Made by a program: the position numbers and the translations under genes. Positions 37,128 through 46,249 of a DNA stretch of 64,000 bases are shown here, piece after piece; within the stretch, counting starts at the first letter, position 1, and each line of letters opens with the position of its first letter. Location of the stretch: the NCBI GenBank assembly GCA_030435675.1, contig CM059623.1:3560012-3624011 (forward strand). Reading direction: 5' to 3'. Below the pieces are notes generated by a model that ran no database searches, was not told the origin of the DNA, and saw only the letters and a list, made by a program, of their open reading frames with translations. This DNA is from Steinernema hermaphroditum (Eukaryota > Nematoda > Chromadorea > Rhabditida > Steinernematidae).

Positions 37128-39154
37128 TCAGGCGTTTGGCTGAGGCTGCGCCGAGCGTCTAGGGCGCATGAAGAGGCAACAGCAGCAGCAACAGCAACAG
37201 AAGACAGAGAGAAGGATGAGCACGTAGCCGAGGGTGACGAAGACGAACGAGAAGACGTAGGTGAACTGGTCACAGTAGAGGTTCTGTTTGGCCGGGTCGT
37301 AGCTGACGTCGCTGGATACCGAGTAGATCCATACCGAGCCTGAAAGACATCGTTCTTCTCTTTGTGTTAAGGCCTTTTTTGTCTCCTTTTGTGCTCTGTG
37401 TAGCCATGCCGTTCCCCATAAGACTATTATAGTGAACTTGTGGAGAACATGCGAAATTGAATAATTTCAATTAGGAATTGGACGACAAAACGCGTATGGA
37501 ACAGGGCAATAAGTACCCATAGAACACATGATTGGGAGTGTATGTGGTATTGAGTGTTTTGGGGCATCTGAACTCATCGTTCTATATACGAATCCACTGG
37601 TATAACCATGGAGATCACTCTTTTAAGTTGTGAAAGGGGAACTAGAAATGTGTTCTGTATTTACAGAACCATATCTTTCTTCCTGGTCAAACCAGCAGGG
37701 TGGTCCAAAGAAGGGACATTTAGACAGGACATGAAGTCTAGAATGTCGTTTCCATGAGACCGGTCGGCTTTGTTTTAAACTGTTCACTCAAAAATGGCAC
37801 TTTTTGACAGCCATTCAGAAATTCAGACCGATGAGACCGGTCGGTTTTTGTCTTCTCTTCTTCATTTTCTGACCGGCTTTCTAGACTTCTACAGGGTTAT
37901 CGGAAAGTTCTGCAACATTTTTTGCAATGCTAATTTTCGCAATTTTTCGGAGTTTTTGCGCGTGTTTCTCGTTATATTCGTGTTGCGCGACTCTTTTTAC
38001 CCCTATATTCGCTGTCAATAATGCTGTATTAGCTGTTATTCAATACTCATGGAAATGACAAACGACAGAAAGGGTATCTAGACAGAAGTCTAAAATGTGA
38101 TTTGCATGAGAATACAGACGTGAGACCGGTCGGAAAATGAAAGAAACCGTCCGGTCTCACAGGTCTGAATTCATGAATGGCTTTCCGGACTTCTGCTAAA
38201 CTTTGTCGCCCTTTTTGGGCCACCCTGTAGAACGAAAACTGAGACAATTTGCTATTTGAGCCACCCAGTGCATTTGGTTACTCAACACTGTGGTATTCGG
38301 ACCATAAATTCCTTTTCCTTCTTACAACGCATAATGTATTAACCCACTCTTAAAAGACAAAGTTAAAGGTTCTCAAAAATGTTAGACACCGGCTAATGCA
38401 GAAGTGTTTTGTACAAAGATATCAGTCACGAAGACAGCTGTGACCATATGGACATTTATATTTTTGATTCTCTTTCACTCTACTAGTTTCAGTTTCAGAT
38501 GTTCAAGTTGAACGTTTAAGCACTGCTCTATTTCAAAAAATCTGGATACCCTCCCCTGTCCCTATCCCCGACAGCCCACTTACCCAAAACCAGCAAGACG
38601 ACGAGAATGGAGTTGAGAATCGCATCGAAAGGATTGTAGACGACTGCCTCCTGGTTGATGTTCAGCGAGCGCGCCGTGTTCTGTGCCCGCTTGTGCATGT
38701 TCTTCTTCCGGTAGTAGAAGTTCGTCGCAGACTTGAGGATAGAGAAGCTGCCGAAGGCGAGCAGCCAGATGGGAATCCATTTCTCGACGGGACAGTTGTG
38801 GTAGTTGATGGCTCCGGTGATGATCATCACGAGGGGAACGACGTTGAGGATGGCAAGGATGATGGCCGCGGCTACGGTGGCGAAGATGATCGAGATGACA
38901 CGTGTGATGAAGACGGCCAGGCCTCGAGTGCTGTTGACTTGTTGGAATTCGCCGTAGAGGCTCTCGTAGGTCGGCGGAGCAGCTGAAAGTAGCGTTGGAT
39001 CTCTACCATTGACTACGACTACGGTATGTGAGTGGATGGGTGCTTCAACGAGGTGGGACAGTGGTGAACTCTTACCATTAGGATCCATCGCAGCCGCATA
39101 CGATGGTGGCTGTTCAGCCCGCTCCGGATCGAGCGGAGCCGATGGCGCTTGCAT
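37128..39154 (-). CDS. four-TM TMEM272-like membrane protein
   Basis: Exons (minus) 39,154-39,076, 38,982-38,584 and 37,339-37,128 give 229 residues. The cytosolic N-terminus carries PPSY (residues 16-19) and PPTY (about 29-32), PPxY motifs of the type bound by WW domains. Four hydrophobic segments follow (around LAVFITRVISIIFATVAA, PIWLLAFGSFSI, ILNSILVVLLVLG and FTYVFSFVFVTLGYVLI). Directly after the last comes a run of eight cysteines, likely palmitoylated, then a short basic tail. The first intron (93 bp) is a multiple of three and open, so it could be retained, but gtaagag and ctactttcag argue for splicing. The second (1,244 bp) holds MITEs. EAPP ends 174 bp upstream on the same strand, so this is probably the second cistron of an operon. 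Molecular function is unknown; family assignment is by topology. Confidence 0.8.
37696..38229. mobile_element. mariner-like MITE copies in the TMEM272-like intron
   Basis: The left terminus CAGGGTGGTCCAAAGAAGGG (37,696) and right terminus CCCTTTTTGGGCCACCCTG (ends 38,227, followed by TA) are inverse complements. Between them lie repeated blocks GAGACCGGTCGG, GACAG(A)AAGTCTA and TTTCCGGACTTCT, consistent with two partly overlapping or nested copies. Relatives lie at 23,128-23,680. Confidence 0.6.
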
Positions 39155-39328
39155 CTGAAGCCCGGGTTACGGTCTATCCACAGCGCACATTCAAGATAAA
39201 AAGGGTCGAAACCCAATTATAGAAAACAAATAACATAAAGCAATCGTCTTACAACCTTTAAACTTAACAAATAGACAACAAAAAGCAACAAAAAAATATA
39301 AACCATCAACAAAAAATACAGAAGAAGA
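39155..39328 (-). promoter_or_regulatory. intercistronic spacer, operon-like
   Basis: This 174-bp gap separates the EAPP stop codon from the TMEM272-like ATG. In transcript sense it is U-rich (for example ATATTTTTTTGTTGCTTTTTG), as in nematode operon spacers, and an acceptor-like GGGCTTCAG directly precedes the downstream ATG. No clear AATAAA was seen. Confidence 0.5.
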
Positions 39329-40327
39329 TCATGAGTATCCGGAGAGAACGTTGAAGAAGTGGTACACTTCGTCGTGGTCGTACATTCCTACTTTAACATG
39401 GCATTTCTCACATTTAACCGGGAAAAATATGTCGGAGGGATCGCATTTGTCCAGCTGCTCGGGTGTCAACTCCATCGGCTCCTCTTCGCTCGTATCTAAA
39501 AAACGGAAACGGATTAAAAGCTCTCGTCAACGTGGGATCCATGGCAACTCGAAGAAGGCCTAGCCTGTGTAGAGAAGCTACATCTACAGGAGGGCAAAAT
39601 AAGCTTCACGATTATAGAAAATGCCCAGGAGGCAGTAGAATAGAACGAGCTAGGCACGAAATCAACAAGGCTGACGCCGTTTCCACCGCATAACATGATC
39701 ACATATCAACAAGAAATCAGAATTGCTTGTAAAAGAACTCAGAACCAACCTGGCTCATTTTTGCCCTTTTTCCGCTTAACCAGCTTGCTCTTCTGTTGAG
39801 GTACGAACAGGCGTTCGTTCATATCGACCGTACAGTTCTCGACAAACATTGCCCTGAAACAGCAGCGTCACAATGGAGTGCTCAAATCGAGAACCTGTTT
39901 ACACGCCTTGATTTCTCCAATTACGCACCTGTATTGATTCTTGTAGATTTCGTGCCTCTGGCAGTCACGTGTGAGGACGATCATGCAGGACGGGCACGAA
40001 AGAAGGGCATCGGTGGAGAACGCGGCATCAGCGAAGTCACCCTCGGCCTTCTGACGATCGATCTCGGCCATCTCGTTGAACTCCATGCGTCGCTTCGACT
40101 TCTTCGGCGGCAATTGACGATGCACAACATAGCGCTCGTTGAGTTGTTTCTGGCGGATCTAACAGAAGAACAAACTATAGAGAGGGGATTGCAGAAAACC
40201 CCAAACAAACCCAGCGCTCGTTTTCCTCGTCTTCGTCCTCGTCGTAGAAGTCGACGTCGCCGCTCGCTTCCTGCTCCATTTTCGCTTCCATCTCGTCCTT
40301 TTCCGGCAACTGCTGTCCGTCCGCCAT
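39329..40327 (-). CDS. EAPP: E2F-associated phosphoprotein (EAPP) homologue
   Basis: Exons (minus) 40,327-40,211, 40,158-39,929, 39,853-39,750 and 39,495-39,329 give 205 residues. The N-terminus has an acidic tract ([14 protein letters not shown]). The conserved C-terminal half has [32 protein letters not shown], then [18 protein letters not shown] and HFFNVL close to the end, with CxxC pairs that suggest zinc binding. This matches animal EAPP, a nuclear protein reported to associate with E2F-dependent transcription. An acceptor (ctgcttcag) lies eight bases before the ATG, as for spliced-leader addition. It is the upstream gene of a probable pair with the TMEM272-like gene. Introns are 52, 75 and 254 bp. 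Confidence 0.9.
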
Positions 40328-40329
40328 TT

Positions 40330-42000
40330 TCCACTGAAGCAGAATCATAAAACAGATGAAAAAGCAATCGATATACGCGCAACAAACACGGAAAACGTGG
40401 AATTCCATTTCGGACGGCCCTAAAACGCGTCGCCAACGATAAATAGATTAACAAACAAATAAACGCGCTCGATGCGGCCAGTGGCGGACGAATTATGAAA
40501 TGGAATAGGCCAGCTGGAAGAAAGCAGGTTCGGACGGTGCCGAGCTTAGAGTGTTATCTAAACAAGTGACGCAATCGGAAGATCGGCAGCGTTGATTGAC
40601 GGTGTCAACAGCGTTGCCCATTAAGCTCGCAGATGGCGAAAACAGCGCCCGAAAACGATGCTGAAAGGTGTTAAGCGCCATTAATATTGAAATGATTTGG
40701 ACATGTTGACGTCAATGGCTTAAAAAGGCTCAAAAATCACTTCGGGAAAAGTTGCAAGGAACCGTAACAGATCGAACGAAAGCAATATCTCGTGTTTTCC
40801 GAAACAGCGGTCTCACTTCTCAGTGTTGTCGACGATTCGATTGATGAATCACACTCGTCACAAACCAATTCCTTCGATGTTATTCACTAGTTCAACGCGA
40901 ACTGCTGACAAATTGATCGATCTACAGTTTTTGCAATCAACCTGCTTCCAAAGTGATTATATTGTCACGAACATAGCATTCTCATCGCGAACCCGTGTGA
41001 CAGCACCTCAAAATACGCCGGATGGCAACGTTTTCGCTAAAGACAGCATAGAAACGGCGCCGTGGCGGGCAACTTGTGCAGTCGGCGACCTAAAAAGGTG
41101 GAAAATGGCCGAAAATCGATTAAACGAGTGCCACAAGCGAATGTTAATGCACCTTGAAACGTTGCCATGGCAGCAACGTCCCTTGGTTCCAATAAAAAAA
41201 GGAAAGTCGGTGACCCTCCGAAGCAGAAACTCTAAGAAGCCAAAAATATGTCAGTCGAAATAAAGAAAGACGGCTGCCCCACTAATACGTCAAAGCTCAG
41301 CAATTTAATCCTTTAGATAATGTCAGCCATAAGCAGAATGGCAACAGAACGTCAATGGTTACCAACTTATCACGATTAGGGCGTGACCAAATTGGCTAAA
41401 ATAAGGTCCTATCCTAGAGAAGCCTACAAAGGACGAAGAAAACAAGCCTATATAAACACAAATTTCGTCAACAAAAGAAGTTTGAATAGGCGGAATCGAT
41501 GGCACGGCTCAGGAAAGTAAGAACAGTAGCACAATTCTGGCTGAACGACGTTGGCTAGTGACAAACCAGAATGATTCCAGAAGATAATTGCAAAAAAGGC
41601 GATTAGTAAAGAAGGCAGCCGAATGCGCGAAAAAAAAGAGAAAATCGACCACACACAGCGTTTTCAAAGGCGCGCGCAAATTCACCTCACAGACGCTGAT
41701 CTCTTGTCTAGTGTCTCCTATGAGAAGTTACATCTTCAAAAAAAAAGAGGAACCACAAAGCGCATGATGGAAAATTAAGTTCCAGTTATCAAGGGAACCG
41801 AAGATTACGGAAGTTCAAGTGACCATGTGTTGTTAAGGGCTCACAAGAGAGCAGACGAGATGAAAATTGGCAAAGAGGTGTACATTAGTGAACGTGCACC
41901 CCAAAAGGGCGTCGATTATACGCACACCTGACCATATTAACACCTTTCGAAAGATTCGTAAATGGGAATACAGGCATGATTGCCGATAGAGTACAACACG
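40330..42000. other. upstream region of EAPP and gene-free stretch
   Basis: A palindromic CRE TGACGTCA lies at 40,707-40,714, about 380 bp upstream of EAPP. The 146-codon plus-strand ORF at 40,823-41,263 has no recognisable features and is probably chance. The remainder is AT-rich. Confidence 0.4.
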
Positions 42001-42005
42001 TCTAC

Positions 42006-42072
42006 ATGGCTGACCCGGTTAGTCTCTTGCTTTCCAGTTTGTAGAGCAGGGTTCGACTCCTCCCGCGGGGAA
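42006..42072 (+). other. degenerate tRNA-like sequence
   Basis: An A-box-like TGGCTGACCCGGTTAGTC and B-box GGGTTCGACTCC lie about 40 bases apart, followed by TTTTTT. The T-stem is reasonable but the acceptor does not pair. A pseudo-tRNA is more likely than a gene. Confidence 0.5.
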
Positions 42073-42474
42073 TACTTTTTTTCCTTTCATTTCTTTTTCG
42101 CCTTCGCTCCTGATTTAATTCCAATCATGAAAACAAGCAAACAATCCGAAGAGTGTGAATTTCGTGGTAGCCGCTGTCTCCATGAGCTAGATATGACCAA
42201 GCTTCTTGGGTTGGGCGATCGCAACTCCCCCATTTATTTCGTTTGATTTGTGCTTTCCTGTCGGTTCCGATGCGTTATGCTCCGGCTCCCAACTTACAGA
42301 TCACAATCTTCGTCTCTTGGCACCTCTTCGCACTTGATATTTCCGCCCATTATCACCGAACCGATGCCCGTTTCCCAACCAAAAGGTTCTTTGTTTTCTC
42401 AGCGTCTCTCACGCCAGTGCTCGGGAACGGTCAAACACCGGTGGAGATGATAAAAGCGCTGCGCTAAGGAACAC

Positions 42475-42606
42475 TGACGGAGCGGTCCGTAGGCTGTGGC
42501 CTATCAGAATGTCCTTCACCACAAATCTGGACCACAAATCAAAAAAGAAAACCCTAAAAACATTAGCCTTAGGCCGCAGTCGACCACTTGACCGCTCTTT
42601 TTTGGG
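42475..42606 (+). repeat. dispersed repeat, pair with 31,192-31,312
   Basis: GGAGCGGTCCGTAGGC, then AAAACATTAGCCTTAGG and GACCGCTCTTTTTTGGGGC match the 31 kb copy in order and orientation. Confidence 0.55.
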
Positions 42607-42807
42607 GCACACACCTCTAATAGACCGGCCAACCGCCGCTGGAACGGTTCAACTTCTTCTCTTTGTGACATCTGAGTTCGATAAGTGATGTAGTTCTTCT
42701 TGGCTTGTAACAACAAGAGCTAAACTAGGCCGACCGTTCAGGCAGCCTGATTTTCCAATGCTTCAAAATTATTAATTAAAAAAAATCACAATCTTATCAA
42801 AATGACA

Positions 42808-43216
42808 TTACTGCGACAAAGCCTCCGGATGAGGAGGGACGGCCTTCTTCGCCAAAACGGTGATGTCGTGGCGCTCCGAATGGTTGATTAAGAAGATCTG
42901 AAGAAGGAACTTTCCAGAATCGCTCTTGTGGACCTTATGGTACAGATCAGCGCATTCATAACCAACTCCGTTCAGCTTCACGGCGAATTCAACGTCAGCT
43001 CCTGGGAGTCCCGTGGAACACAGAAGGCAGAGGTGTTGGGTGGGTTGGGTCCAAATGGTCGCCGAGAAGTTCGATCGGAGTTCCATCCTAAAATCGGTCG
43101 GCACGATACCGTACCATGCCCAGACGTACGTCCGATTGGAAGGTCAGGGAGATCCAGTAAGTGTCTGTGGAGTAAGGAGGCTCGATGGTCAGGTTCTTGT
43201 TGCAGAAATCCTCGAG
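42808..43216 (-). pseudogene. 5'-truncated, frameshifted gene relic of unknown family
   Basis: One frame carries DFCNKNLTIEPPYSTDTYW and continues ISLTFQSDVRLGM. Near 43,114 a single extra base would be needed to enter the frame YGIVPTDFRMELRSNFSATI, which runs on through VEFAVKLNGVGYECADLYHK and FLINHSERHDITVLAKKAV to a TAA at 42,808. Both segments look protein-like, but no splice pair of normal size joins them. Upstream of 43,216 there is a stop and then repeat DNA (43,242-43,401). It may be a pseudogene, or a real gene with a sequencing or assembly error. The family is not recognised. The G-gamma gene lies about 320 bp upstream on the same strand. Confidence 0.5.
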
Positions 43217-43241
43217 GGTGAAACGTCATGCGAACAAATTA

Positions 43242-43401
43242 GAGAGCGAGTGGACAATCCGACCGATCGCTGAGGACGCAAATAAAAGACCATGGTTCTA
43301 CAATGCCTGGCTCTTGTGCCCGAGGGTTCGGTCTATAGGCACTTCTGCCAAACCATTTCTAAGAAAGCAAGTGGACGATCCTGGGGACATAAATGAAAGC
43401 A
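43242..43401 (-). repeat. dispersed repeat, inverted relative of 28,485-28,585
   Basis: See the 28.5 kb copy. The segment 43,342-43,401 (AAGCAAGTGGACGATCC then GGACATAAATGAAAG) repeats part of the same unit in tandem. Confidence 0.6.
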
Positions 43402-43539
43402 TCTCATAAAATCATTATCTGTTTTTATTAACATAGATCCCGGTGGATCTGTATAAGCGTGTGAGAACACAACCAAAGCTTGTTGGGCAAAAGAGGGGGA
43501 GATATGTTCAAAATGCTGCTTCGATGTTGGGGCGGCGAT

Positions 43540-43809
43540 TCAGAGAAGTTCGCACTGGAACCCTCCCTTCGGACGGTAAGGGTTCATCTTGTCATTGGGG
43601 AAGCCGGTGAGGAGAACGTCGTCCTTAGCGAACTCTTGCGTGTATCTGCAAAAGCCCGAGGAAGTTCCAGATGCCATTGGATCGCTTATTTACCTGATAA
43701 GGTCGGCGCTGCAACTGGATACAGTCGCGCGGCGAACGTTGCGTTCCCGACGAAGCTGATCGACCATGCGGCGCGCCTGGAGGATCGTGTGACCGTCGCG
43801 TCCACTCAT
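43540..43809 (-). CDS. heterotrimeric G-protein gamma subunit
   Basis: Exons (minus) 43,809-43,694 and 43,645-43,540 with a 48-bp intron give 73 residues, the usual G-gamma length. The helical N-terminal half has QARRMVDQLRRERNVRR then VSSCSADLI, matching the family pattern QARKMVEQLK...VSKAAADL. NPYRP precedes the C-terminal CaaX box CELL; the final leucine predicts geranylgeranylation and membrane attachment. It would pair with G-beta and signal below GPCRs. The acceptor attcag sits directly before the ATG, which fits trans-splicing. The subtype among nematode gamma genes cannot be decided here. A larger plus-strand ORF over the same bases (43,480-43,923) is a shadow. Confidence 0.9.
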
Positions 43810-43814
43810 CTGAA

Positions 43815-44250
43815 TGACTCATTTCGAATCGTAAGTACAAGCATTAAGGGACACGGTCCCGAAACGATCAAATTCGCGTGCATAATGACAAGAACATGGT
43901 GTTTAGGGCTGTACGTGTGGTGATGATATACGGCGATGTGTGCATACAATCAGAAGGCGATCGATAAGAGAGCGGTGAAGGGAGTGCACGGTGCGGGGAG
44001 GCGACAGCCGGGCGGCTGAAGTGCATGACTGTGCACGCGCCCGCGGTGTTCTGTTAGGTCATGCACGTTGCCGTGATGACGTTAAGCGCGCTGGAAAGCG
44101 AAAGTTAGGCTGGTGTGAGTCACGGGTGACTCAAAAAAATATTGCAGGATTTGGTGATTCAGATAAAAAGTGTATTTGCAAAAAAAAAAGGATAAGACGA
44201 TAAATGGATAAATAAAAAATAGATAAATCTATTGTGAACACAAAAAAAAT
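43815..44250. other. upstream region of the G-gamma gene
   Basis: No exon seen. It contains a GC-rich stretch (about 43,980-44,110) and GAGTCACGGGTGACTC, an inverted repeat of GAGTCACG-type halves near 44,117. It probably includes the promoter of the G-gamma gene. Confidence 0.35.
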
Positions 44251-44261
44251 TATGTGCTTCG

Positions 44262-44420
44262 GATCGGACTCGAACCCTGATCGACAGCATTCAAGTCTCA
44301 AATGCAACCCACTGAACCACAGGTACATCGTTCTGTTAACGGTCATAGCGGAATGGCTCAGTGGTTAGATCTTCGGATTATAAAACGGCCCAGCAGGGTT
44401 CGATCCACAGTGGGGCGAAT
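44262..44420. other. divergent pair of tRNA-like sequences
   Basis: The minus unit (44,262-44,335) has TGGTTCAGTGGGTTGCA and GGGTTCGAGTCC, followed in its own sense by T8. The plus unit (44,346-44,420) has ATGGCTCAGTGGTTAGA and GGGTTCGATCC, followed by TTTT and TTTTT. The 5' ends are about 10 bp apart. Acceptor stems do not close, so they are pseudo-tRNAs by structure, but intact A and B boxes with terminators could support Pol III transcription. Confidence 0.65.
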
Positions 44421-44424
44421 TTTG

Positions 44425-45038
44425 TTGTTTTTCGGTTGGCTTTATCCTATTATTTTTCTAAGTATATAATCATTGTAGATTTTATAAATTTTTAGAATTT
44501 CACAGCGCAAATTTAGGGATTTTTAGAAAGTTCTATTCTATCTTCGCAAGAACGACTACTAAACGACCACCAGCGGGGGAACTACCAGCTGCCCCTACAG
44601 AACCAGCCATCAGATCTCCCAACTCGGGTTTGGCAAATGAGATTGCCATCGCCGCACCTTTTATATCCAGCCTTGTTATTCCCCAGCGGCCCCTGCCCGC
44701 CCCTTTTCCAGGCGAAAAATAGTAGCATTTTCCACCCGACACGCAATTACCCGTGGCAGCAGATCGTCTCGACCATTCATTCATAATTCAGATGTTTGCA
44801 ATATTCATTAGTGTACGTCATGGAATTCGCTTTGGCCAAATTGAACAGCTGTGTTCAGGGAACCATTTGGACCACCATTTCTGTGGGCAGAAGGCAGTCG
44901 GAAAAATGCACACGTATCGCACCTCGATTGCCCGAAATTCATGGCAAACACGTAACAGAAGGCAATTACAGCTCTTTTGTATGTTTGTCGCCGCCGACAA
45001 TGCGTCGAAGATGACGCAGAAGGGCCACTCGGAGAAGC
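44425..45038 (+). promoter_or_regulatory. upstream region of the LU-like gene
   Basis: There are 614 bp without a supported exon upstream of the secreted-protein gene. An in-frame ATG is not present just upstream of the chosen start; the ATG at 45,011 is in another frame. No specific element was recognised. Confidence 0.35.
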
Positions 45039-45909
45039 ATGCTCCTCGCCTACGCCGCCGTCCTACTGACCGCTTCGGCGGTCCATGGCTGCGCTCCCAA
45101 CAGCAAAGGAGGCACGTGCTACTCGGGTGAGTCTCTTCTGCTCGAGGACGACCGCTTATTTACTCAACAGGTTTGCTCTTCGACAACCAGCCGCCACAAG
45201 AACTCGCGCAGTTCGAGTCCTGCAAGGAGGATCTCAAGAGAGATTGGTGCACTGTCGTGTGAGTTGGGGTGGGGTGGGCGCTGAATTTGAGTGAAATCTG
45301 AGATGGTCGAGTGGGAGGAGGAGATGATGGTCTGCAAATAGTGCTAATTTTGGGAAAAATTTCTCAGAAATTCGGAAATCAAAGTCCGCCGTTTGATTTC
45401 ATCGAATATTCAAAGCTTCAGATCCGAAAATTAGCATCTGCAGAGCACCTGCGTATAGAGGCCTCATCGTAAACAAGCCCGGTTCGCTTTTGAACCTTGA
45501 TCGCTAACCCTTGAAGAGCTCAAACGGGCACGTTGCAGATACAACCAGGACAGCGCCGAGGCCGAGTTCCACTGCTATAACCACTACAATACAAACCCTC
45601 TTCTTGGATATCCCGTCTGTGGCGACGAAACTCACGTCGAAGTGAACAGCGGAGGATGTAAAAGAGTAAAAGAACTCAAAGTCGTTCCTTTCGTTGAAAG
45701 AGCAACTTTAGGTGCCTCGTCAGGACGGTCGATACTGCCTCGTCTGTTGCTGTCGTGGCGCTAACTGTAACAACCCGATGACTTTCCGAATTGAGCAACA
45801 ACGATATCAGTCGGGACAGGTCGGTTGGAAGTCGGCAAGTCGATGTTGGACAGGAATAAGCTTGGTACTGTTTGCCATATTTGCTATTGTGATAAGCGCT
45901 TCATTTTGA
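45039..45909 (+). CDS. secreted/GPI-type Ly6 (LU-domain)-like cysteine-rich protein
   Basis: Exons 45,039-45,126, 45,171-45,258, 45,539-45,665 and 45,712-45,909 give 166 residues; introns are 44, 280 and 46 bp. Residues 1-17 (MLLAYAAVLLTASAVHG) are a clear signal peptide. The mature part is cysteine-rich and includes YCLVCCCRGANCNNP, close to the CC-x4-C-N signature that ends three-finger LU/Ly6 domains. The C-terminus finishes in a hydrophobic tail (ISLVLFAIFAIVISASF) with no cytosolic residues, as in GPI-anchored proteins. It probably sits on the outer cell surface. Ligand and function are unknown; nematodes have many such genes. Assignment is by motif, without an alignment. Confidence 0.8.
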
Positions 45910-45960
45910 TAAAAGAAAGGAACGTTATTTGAAGCGGAAGTTAGGTGAGACGGTGCCTAT

Positions 45961-46237
45961 TAGGGATGCACCGGAACGGAAACCGGAACGAACCGGAATC
46001 AGTCAGAAGGTCCGGGGTTCGAATCTGCCTGCGAGCAGAACTTTTTTTTACGTACTTTTTCCGCACGTTTTTCCGCAGATTTAAATTTTGCTTACGTAGA
46101 ATCAGACAATCAAACAGTTTCCAGAATGTTATGTCAAGAAAATACGAAAATAAAAAGTTTTGCTCGCGAGTGGATTCGAACCCCGGACCTTCTGACTGAT
46201 ACCGGTTCGTTCCGGTTTCCGTTCCGGTGAATCCCTA
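45961..46237. mobile_element. hAT-type MITE with T-arm in each TIR, copy B (best preserved)
   Basis: 277 bp from TAGGGATGCACCGG to CCGGTGAATCCCTA, flanked by the exact 8-bp duplication GTGCCTAT (45,953-45,960 and 46,238-46,245). The TIRs are about 78 bp and near-identical; each contains GGTCCGGGGTTCGAATC. It sits 51 bp past the stop codon of the LU-like gene, probably in or near its 3' UTR. The high TIR identity suggests recent insertion. Confidence 0.9.
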
Positions 46238-46249
46238 GTGCCTATGACT

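Noticed and set aside
40823..41263. 146-codon plus-strand ORF
   Set aside because: No recognisable features, no splice signals and composition like the surrounding intergenic DNA.
42006..42072. Functional tRNA gene
   Set aside because: A and B boxes are present but the acceptor strands do not pair; the same failure applies to the tRNA-like units at 97, 14,097, 24,903, 30,281 and 44,262.
43480..43923. 147-codon plus-strand ORF
   Set aside because: It is antisense to the G-gamma gene, whose protein matches the family along its length.
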